From Aurantibrevibacter litoralis (GTDB taxonomy: Bacteria > Bacteroidota > Bacteroidia > Flavobacteriales > Flavobacteriaceae): DNA of 64,000 nucleotides. Shown here one piece after another: positions 58,702-64,000 of this stretch. The translations under genes were made by a program, and so were the position numbers. The notes beneath the pieces were generated by a model. The model saw only the letters and a list, made by a program, of their open reading frames with translations. It had not been told where the DNA came from and made no database searches. The DNA lies in NCBI RefSeq assembly GCF_034651555.1, contig NZ_JAYEEQ010000016.1, forward strand, positions 20,965 to 84,964. Reading direction: 5' to 3'. The stretch's first letter is position 1; each line of letters opens with the position of its first letter.

Positions 58702-60771
58702 ATGAGAAAAATTCTCGATACTGTTTATAAGAACCAATCGGTAATCTATAAGTATTTCTTGTACTTTGGAGCCATTCTCTTTGTTGTATTTTTTTTCCCA
58801 AAAGGCGGAAAGTTTAAGTATGAGTTTCAAAAAGGAAAACCTTGGCAATACGAAAGTTTATATGCTCCTTTCGATTTTTCCCTTCAAAAAACAAAAGAAG
58901 AAATAGAAGAAGAGCAACGGCTTATTAAAGACCAACAAATTCCATATTATACTTATGATGATTCTATCGCAAAGAGCGTGTTACAAAGGTATCAACAGCT
59001 TGCACCAAAAGCATTTAACCAGTTAGAGATAGACAACAAAGAGCGACACATCTTAGAAAACATCGGACGAGAAATAGTAGACTCGCTTTACAAAAACGGC
59101 ATTCGACAAAAAGATAATGACAAAGAAATGAACCGTTTAGGCAGTGTTTATTTGGTACGAAATAACGAAGCGAAACGAATCAATCTAAATGAAATTCCGG
59201 AACCTTCAACGGTAAATTCTCTTGTGATATCCCTATTGGAAAAGGCCGGTTTAGTACCGTATAGAAATGTCTTTAACCAATTGTTTTTAGAACTAATTAC
59301 CCCTAATGTGTTTTTTGATGCAACCCTTACGCAAAAGGAGTTGCAGAGTACGCTCCAAAGCCTATCTTATACCCGAGGTAATATAGCACAAGGCAAATTA
59401 ATCATTGCAAAAGGCGAAGTTGTTGAAAATGAAAACTATAAAATTTTAAGTTCGTTAAAAAGCGAGTACCAATCTGATGTGTGGACGGCAAATAACCATT
59501 TTTTTATTCTTTTCGGTTATGTTGTTTTAGTGGCCATGGTTCTTATGATGTTATTCTTTTTTCTGAACCGATACCGCCAAGAAATTTACCAAAATAACAC
59601 CAAAGTAACCTTTATCATTTTCAATATCGTATTGATGGTATTTTTGACCACTTTGGTACTAAAGTATAACGAGATTTATGTGTTTGTTGTCCCGTTGTGC
59701 ATTTTACCCCTTATACTTAAAACCTTTTTTGATGCCCGCTTGGGCTTATATGTACATGTGCTTACCGTTCTCATTCTGGGTTTTATTGTTCCTAATAGTT
59801 TCGAATACATTTTTTTACAAATAATTGCGGGCATCGTTACCATACTTTCTGTATCTGAATTGTATAAAAGAGCCAACCTCTTTATTTCGGTAGCGCAAAT
59901 TACTTCTATTTATATGGTAGGTTATTTTGCTTTTCATATGATTCACGAAGGTAGTCTCGATAGTATAGAATGGTGGACGTTTGGCTATTTCCTATTAAAT
60001 GGCATGATTACCCTTTTTGTACAGCCTTTAATTTATATGTATGAAAAAATGTTTGGTTTGGTGTCTGATGTATCCCTTCTAGAATTATCAGATACCAATT
60101 CAAAATTATTAAAAGAATTAGCGAACAAGGCTCCGGGTACTTTTCATCATTCGTTACAAGTGGCCAATTTAGCTGAGGCTGCAGCAAACGAAGTTGGTGC
60201 TAATGCCATGTTGGTGCGCGTTGGAGCACTGTATCACGACATCGGTAAAATGAACAACCCTGCTTATTTTACAGAAAACCAAATTACCAACGTAAATCCG
60301 CACGATGAACTTCAGCCTATAGACAGTGCCAAAATAATTATAAATCACGTAATTCAGGGTATAGAAATTGCCCGTAAAAGTAACTTGCCAGATCGAATTA
60401 TCGATTTTATAAGAACACATCACGGCACTTCGTTAGTCTACTACTTTTATAAAAAGCAGAAAGCTAAAGACCTAGAAGAAAACGATGTAGACACCCAAGA
60501 GGTAGATTTTAGGTATCCAGGACCTATTCCCTTTTCTAGAGAAACGGCCATCCTTATGATGGCGGATGCTGTAGAAGCGGCTTCTAAAAGTCTAAAGAAT
60601 CCCACATTTTTAATCATTGACGACTTTGTAGAAAAAATTATTGGCATACAAATGCAATCGGGTCAATTTTTAAATGCAGATATTACGTTTAAGGATATTG
60701 AACTTATCAAAAAGATATTGAAACAAAAATTGACCAATATTTACCATTTAAGGGTGGAGTATCCGGAGTAA
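58702..60771 (+). CDS. pgpH: 7TM-HD phosphohydrolase, PgpH-type cyclic-di-AMP phosphodiesterase
   Basis: 689 residues. The N-terminal extracytoplasmic 7TMR-HDED region (about 30-270) includes YESLYAPFDFSLQKTKEEIEEEQ. A seven-helix membrane block (about 270-460) follows, then an HDIG-type HD domain with His482/His483 (GTFHHSLQVANLAEAAANEVG), His512-Asp513 in LYHDIGKM, IIINHVIQGIEIARKSNLP and IRTHHGTSLVYYFY, and a closing ETAILMMADAVEAASKSL. Characterised relatives hydrolyse cyclic di-AMP, and that is the probable role. A TATTTTTG box at 58676-58683 lies just before the start. Confidence 0.93.
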   Translation: MRKILDTVYKNQSVIYKYFLYFGAILFVVFFFPKGGKFKYEFQKGKPWQYESLYAPFDFSLQKTKEEIEEEQRLIKDQQIPYYTYDDSIAKSVLQRYQQLAPKAFNQLEIDNKERHILENIGREIVDSLYKNGIRQKDNDKEMNRLGSVYLVRNNEAKRINLNEIPEPSTVNSLVISLLEKAGLVPYRNVFNQLFLELITPNVFFDATLTQKELQSTLQSLSYTRGNIAQGKLIIAKGEVVENENYKILSSLKSEYQSDVWTANNHFFILFGYVVLVAMVLMMLFFFLNRYRQEIYQNNTKVTFIIFNIVLMVFLTTLVLKYNEIYVFVVPLCILPLILKTFFDARLGLYVHVLTVLILGFIVPNSFEYIFLQIIAGIVTILSVSELYKRANLFISVAQITSIYMVGYFAFHMIHEGSLDSIEWWTFGYFLLNGMITLFVQPLIYMYEKMFGLVSDVSLLELSDTNSKLLKELANKAPGTFHHSLQVANLAEAAANEVGANAMLVRVGALYHDIGKMNNPAYFTENQITNVNPHDELQPIDSAKIIINHVIQGIEIARKSNLPDRIIDFIRTHHGTSLVYYFYKKQKAKDLEENDVDTQEVDFRYPGPIPFSRETAILMMADAVEAASKSLKNPTFLIIDDFVEKIIGIQMQSGQFLNADITFKDIELIKKILKQKLTNIYHLRVEYPE

Positions 60772-60881
60772 GAATAATCAAGTCGCATATAGTTTAAAAA
60801 AAGGAGTAAAAATAGTTGTATGCTACAAGATGAAAAAGTACATTTGCAACCGCGTTTTTTGATAGTTAGAATTACAATTAC

Positions 60882-60965
60882 GGAGAGGTGCCGGAGTGGT
60901 AACGGAGCAGATTGCTAATCTGTCGACGGGTAACCGTCGCCAGGGTTCGAATCCCTGTCTCTCCG
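60882..60965 (+). tRNA. tRNA-Ser (anticodon GCT)
   Basis: 84 nt. The acceptor arms GGAGAGG and TCTCTCC (one G-T pair) pair, followed by discriminator G. The D arm is GCCGGAGTGGTAACGGAGC, the anticodon loop TTGCTAA lies in CAGAT/ATCTG, the long variable arm is CGACGGGTAACCGTCG, and the T arm is CAGGGTTCGAATCCCTG. The long variable arm fits serine. No CCA is encoded. Confidence 0.97.
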
Positions 60966-61056
60966 CTTTTAAGCGTATATAACACTTGTCTATTTTTATC
61001 GTAACCGTTGTGCGTTTTAAAAAAACTAAATGGATATACGCAATTGACAAGTTTTA

Positions 61057-61072
61057 TTTTTTCGGGGTGTAG
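61057..61072 (+). repeat. Duplicate of the tRNA-Pro 5' end
   Basis: TTTTTTCGGGGTGTAG at 61057-61072 is repeated exactly at 61115-61130, where it forms the start of tRNA-Pro. The 42 bp between contain CCCTCGACAAGCTCGGG, a palindromic repeat-like string. It looks like a partial tandem copy of the tRNA start. Confidence 0.75.
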
Positions 61073-61120
61073 TCCCTCGACAAGCTCGGGATAAACTACA
61101 CTACGTCATATTGTTTTTTT

Positions 61121-61194
61121 CGGGGTGTAGCGTAGCCCGGTATCGCGCCTGGTTTGGGACCAGGAGGCCGCAGGTTCGAATCCTGCCACCCCGA
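61121..61194 (+). tRNA. tRNA-Pro (anticodon TGG)
   Basis: 74 nt. Acceptor arms CGGGGTG/CACCCCG, discriminator A. D arm around GCGTAGCCCGGTATCGC, anticodon loop TTTGGGA in CCTGG/CCAGG, and T arm CAGGTTCGAATCCTG. No CCA encoded. The integrase gene lies 252 bp downstream, so the 3' end is the natural integration target. Confidence 0.97.
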
Positions 61195-61218
61195 CTTTTT
61201 AGGATATCAATTAGAACC

Positions 61219-61260
61219 AAATCCCTGTTAATCGTATGATTTTCAGGGATTTCTGTTTTT
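61219..61260 (+). terminator. Terminator after tRNA-Pro
   Basis: AAATCCCTG (61219-61227) pairs perfectly with CAGGGATTT (61244-61252) and is followed by CTGTTTTTT. It is 25 bp past the tRNA-Pro end and ends that transcript. Confidence 0.85.
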
Positions 61261-61301
61261 TAGGAAATTAAACAAAACCAAATAATCCTAAATAATAGGT
61301 C

Positions 61302-61351
61302 AACAAATAGGATAACAAAACCATTTTAACAGATGTGTTATCCTATTTGTT
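61302..61351. repeat. 16-bp perfect inverted repeat upstream of the integrase
   Basis: AACAAATAGGATAACA at 61302-61317 and its exact reverse complement TGTTATCCTATTTGTT at 61336-61351, separated by 18 bp. It lies between the tRNA-Pro terminator and the integrase start (61446). Candidate integrase or excisionase binding site, or operator of the integrase gene. Confidence 0.85.
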
Positions 61352-61445
61352 AAAATTTCTGAGGTGACCGGAAAATTAAATGTATATTTAAAGTGATTTG
61401 ACTTTCGTCTGACAAAAACCGAGTGTTAACAAAAAAGACGAAATC

Positions 61446-62672
61446 ATGAAAACAACTCCAACTTTCAGTATTCATTTCTGGGCCAACTTTTCCAGAGTGA
61501 AAGACGGACAGACCTTGCTTTATGCAAGAATCACGGTAAATGGCAAACGGGCAACCATAGGTTTAAAACAAAGGGTAGCCGTTGCAGATTGGGACATCCA
61601 TAAGAACCGGATGCGAGGAACCAACCAACAGGCGCGTTTAATAAACAGTTATCTGGACGAGGTGTACAGCTCACTTTTTAGCTGCTACCAAAGTTTAAAG
61701 CTTACCCATAAGGTGATTACGGCACAAAGCATAAAAAGGAAGTATTTGGGAAATGCAGAGGATGCCAAAACCTTGAGCGATATCATCAACTACCATACTG
61801 AAGATATGGCCGGTAAATTAAAATGGGGCACCCAAAAGAACTACTTTACGACCCAGAAGTATATTTCCGGTTTTCTTTTGAAACAGTACAGAAGAACGGA
61901 TATCTACTTGCAAGAACTGGACTATGACTTTATCCTGAAATTCGAAAATTTCCTAAGAGCACATCAACCCGTTTCCCCTCAAAAACCTATGGGAAACAAC
62001 ACGGTGATGAAGCATATAGAACGGTTGAGAAAATTGGTGCACCTTTCCTGCAAATTGGGGTGGATTGCCCAAGACCCTTTTATCAACTTTTCAGCTAAAT
62101 ACATAAAAAACGATAGGGAATTTTTAAGCTTAAACGAACTCCAACAAATAGAGTCCCGCGATTTTAATATTCCAAGGCTGGAACTGGTTAAAGACCTATT
62201 TGTGTTCAGTTGTTATACAGGTTTGAGCTATATCGATGTAGTACAACTTACCCAAGACAATTTAGGACAAGGCATTGATGGGGAACTATGGGTTTCTTAC
62301 CGGAGGGAGAAGACTTCCAAACCCATACGGGTTCCCCTTTTGCCAAAAGCCTTGGAAATCCTTGAAAAATATAAGGGGAACAAGCGAAGCGCTATCCATG
62401 GTACCTTATTTCCCAAAATATCCAACCAAAAACTAAATACCTATTTAAAGGAGATTGCAGATGTATGTGGGATTAAGAAGAACCTGACCTTTCATATGGC
62501 TAGGCATACTTTTGCCACCACGGTAACCCTAAGCAATGGCATGCCCATTGAAACGGTCTCTAAATTGTTGGGACACTCTAAAATAGCCACCACCCAAATT
62601 TATGCCAAGGTCATAGAGCGAAAAGTAAGTGATGATATGCAACGACTTAGAATGCGATTTAATGCGATGTAG
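61446..62672 (+). CDS. Tyrosine recombinase (CTnDOT/Bacteroidota type integrase)
   Basis: 408 residues. The N-terminal arm-binding domain (1-90, LYARITVNGKRATIGLKQRVAVADWD) and SAM-like core-binding domain (about 105-215) precede the catalytic domain. Catalytic residues seen: Lys289, His350-x-x-Arg353 (HMARH), His377 (LLGHSK) and Tyr386 (TQIYAK). The first Arg of the usual set is replaced by Ser261 (TGLSYIDV), as known for IntDOT, which also has Ser there. It therefore belongs to the Bacteroidota integrative-element integrases. Location 252 bp from tRNA-Pro suggests integration there. The start ATG follows a spacer with a large inverted repeat. Confidence 0.96.
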   Translation: MKTTPTFSIHFWANFSRVKDGQTLLYARITVNGKRATIGLKQRVAVADWDIHKNRMRGTNQQARLINSYLDEVYSSLFSCYQSLKLTHKVITAQSIKRKYLGNAEDAKTLSDIINYHTEDMAGKLKWGTQKNYFTTQKYISGFLLKQYRRTDIYLQELDYDFILKFENFLRAHQPVSPQKPMGNNTVMKHIERLRKLVHLSCKLGWIAQDPFINFSAKYIKNDREFLSLNELQQIESRDFNIPRLELVKDLFVFSCYTGLSYIDVVQLTQDNLGQGIDGELWVSYRREKTSKPIRVPLLPKALEILEKYKGNKRSAIHGTLFPKISNQKLNTYLKEIADVCGIKKNLTFHMARHTFATTVTLSNGMPIETVSKLLGHSKIATTQIYAKVIERKVSDDMQRLRMRFNAM

Positions 62673-63457
62673 GTTTTAGTCCACTACCCATTCCAGCACA
62701 TTTCCATTCATTTTTGCAAAGCTTCATTTCGGGCAATGAGCTACATTACAGGTCTTGGACACAATGCCCTATTTTTTCGTTCCATTTCGCTGCCCGCCCC
62801 GAAAACCGGGGCGGAACACTGCATTCCAATGGCAAAATAGGGCATTAAGTCCGTTGGTTCCCGCTCTTCAACTAAAGTGATATAAGTTTTGAATTTTTCT
62901 CAAAAACCTATCCCGCCGACCAGTCAAAGGTTCCTCCGGTACCTATCGAAACCGGAGTTTTTTGGATGGGCATGGCTATCTTCAAAGCATCTGAGAGCTA
63001 ATGAACCCAATGATGTACCGGCAAATCCAACTTCTTGCCAGTCGTCCCGCTTCCCATGTTCATCGACTTCCCAACCTTCGAAATTTCGATTCCTTATCTC
63101 TTCACTGCGCTACCTTTTTTTTGATAGCAAAATAACAATATCCCTTCTTGCCCGACGGCATAAACCAGGCCCGCTTTGGCGGTCTCTTATTTATACGTCT
63201 TACCAAGCCTGGATATTGTACCCACCATACGCATCAAAAAAAGGGTATCAGCGAAGGCACTAGCGGAAGTACATCGAAATTGAATCGTATGAAATCAATC
63301 ATACACATTAAAAAGGAAGCGAGACAACAAAAAAAATCAAAAAGGCCTGCCTGCCGCAGGCAGGGAAATCGCTACGGATAGCATAAGTAAATCACTTTTT
63401 AATGGGATGAATCTAGCAACATATAGCACTATTATAAACCCTTTAAATCATAATCAT
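62673..63457. repeat. Gene-free element region with nested inverted repeats
   Basis: About 785 bp between the integrase and the next gene with no supported coding region; longer frames here have odd composition and no recognisable family. A nested inverted repeat spans 62763-62846. Outer arms are AATGCCCTATTTT/AAAATAGGGCATT (13 bp perfect); inside are GTTCC/GGAAC (62779-62783, 62813-62817) and CCGCCCC/GGGGCGG (62794-62800, 62808-62814). A second palindrome, CCTGCCTG-CCG-CAGGCAGG, lies at 63346-63364. These could be an origin of transfer, a recombination site or terminators. Confidence 0.6.
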
Positions 63458-63838
63458 ATGGAAACACTAGCAAATGAAATCAAAGCCGGACTGAACCAAT
63501 TTCGTGGGTCACAGGTTATTTACAGTCACCCTCACTGTAAAACCAAGTATACGGAGGGAATACAGTATTTGGCAGCACGTGCAAAATGCAATTGGCTGCT
63601 TACCGATGCCTCCATAGTGGCAAAAAGTCTGCAAGACCATTCTTATTTTATAACCATTGATGTACAACGCTTTTTGGGAGATGAAGCTATTCGAAACGAA
63701 TGTGAAGCGATAGTAACCTACAGCGACGGGAATGGGAATATTCTTTTTGAACAAAGATATTCCGCTACCGATTTTCCACTAGACCAATTACGACTCTATT
63801 TTGTGGATGACACCTTATTACTTCCAAGTGAATATTAA
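63458..63838 (+). CDS. DUF6876-type protein of a Bacteroidota mobile element
   Basis: 126 residues from the ATG at 63458; the frame extends back to 63407, but METLANEIKAGLNQF fits better. The block GSQVIYSHPHCKTKYTEGIQYLAARAKCNWLLTDASIVAKSLQDHSYFITIDVQRF matches the small DUF6876 proteins found in integrative elements of this phylum. No function is known. It is followed 17 bp later by another element gene. Confidence 0.65.
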   Translation: METLANEIKAGLNQFRGSQVIYSHPHCKTKYTEGIQYLAARAKCNWLLTDASIVAKSLQDHSYFITIDVQRFLGDEAIRNECEAIVTYSDGNGNILFEQRYSATDFPLDQLRLYFVDDTLLLPSEY

Positions 63839-63855
63839 CCCTTAAAACAGGTCTT

Positions 63856-64000
63856 ATGATACAGCTCAATTATTCTGATCTCAGTGAGGAAACCCAAAAG
63901 CGATTGCTGCAGCAATCTATCAAGGACGTGGAACGCAAATTTGGAGAAGCTATTCGAAACTATGCAAAAACCAATTGCCTGAATTTTGATGCATTAGTGG
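63856..64000 (+). CDS. Hypothetical element gene (start only, cut off by window edge)
   Basis: 48 codons visible from the ATG at 63856: MIQLNYSDLSEETQKRLLQQ, then KDVERKFGEAIRNYAKTNCLNFDALV. Charged, helical, no recognised domain. The short 17-bp gap after the DUF6876 gene suggests co-transcription, and both belong to the integrated element. Confidence 0.6.
   Translation, partial: MIQLNYSDLSEETQKRLLQQSIKDVERKFGEAIRNYAKTNCLNFDALV

Noticed and set aside
62889..63263. Plus-strand frame of 124 codons in the element region
   Set aside because: Composition rich in Ser, Pro and Arg, no family, and it overlaps another frame; looks like non-coding repeat-rich DNA.
1..64000. CRISPR array, rRNA operon or intact insertion sequence
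   Set aside because: No regularly spaced repeats, no rRNA-like sequence and no transposase gene were seen.

Overview
The window looks like part of the chromosome of a marine member of the Bacteroidota, most likely a flavobacterium. The evidence is a SusC/SusD pair, many short lipoprotein signals with the lipobox Cys at residues 15-30, few Shine-Dalgarno sites, promoter-like TAnnTTTG boxes, and a CTnDOT-type tyrosine recombinase. DNA is AT-rich throughout. Names rest on motifs and family recall, since no database search was possible.

Layout. (1) 1-19.4 kb is a uronate-directed locus. A minus-strand operon (susC, susD, a DUF6807 protein, two Gfo/Idh oxidoreductases, an SDR, uxuA) diverges from a plus-strand set (LacI regulator, ThuA-like protein, lipoprotein, DUF1080 lipoprotein, propeller/cytochrome c lipoprotein). 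kduI-kduD follow on the minus strand. UxuA and KduI/KduD both lead to 2-keto-3-deoxygluconate, so the imported compound should contain uronate. The locus has no glycoside hydrolase or polysaccharide lyase. It has families linked to oxidation of sugars to 3-keto sugars and cleavage of 3-keto-glycosides instead. (2) 19.7-26.6 kb carries a sulfatase, an OmpA-like lipoprotein, a GIY-YIG protein beside a restriction-endonuclease remnant, and an orphan molybdenum hydroxylase large subunit. (3) 26.8-46.2 kb is an L-fucose locus. It encodes the whole non-phosphorylating route: FucP import, mutarotase, fucose dehydrogenase, fuconolactonase, fuconate dehydratase, 2-keto-3-deoxyfuconate dehydrogenase and an FAH-type hydrolase, giving pyruvate plus lactate. 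Two paralogous AraC regulators flank the short plus-strand arm. On the same strand, downstream of fucP, lies an exported module typical of Planctomycetes/Verrucomicrobia: an NHL propeller, a DUF1549/DUF1553 cytochrome, a DUF1501 protein and a DUF2231-cytochrome-LRR protein. (4) 46.3-60.8 kb is mainly housekeeping: a VOC protein, pirin, clpC, gyrA, a TPR protein, an NlpC/P60 protein, a thiolase and a PgpH-type HD phosphodiesterase. (5) 60.9-64.0 kb holds tRNA-Ser(GCT) and tRNA-Pro(TGG), followed by an integrase and the start of an integrated element with large inverted repeats.

How it fits together: regions 1 and 3 suggest a diet of sulfated, uronate- and fucose-containing polysaccharide, for example brown-algal fucose-containing sulfated polysaccharide (inference). 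The most unusual feature is that both sugar loci are joined to exported redox proteins (Tat-type signals, cytochromes c, Gfo/Idh, DUF1080, molybdenum hydroxylase) rather than to classical carbohydrate-active enzymes.
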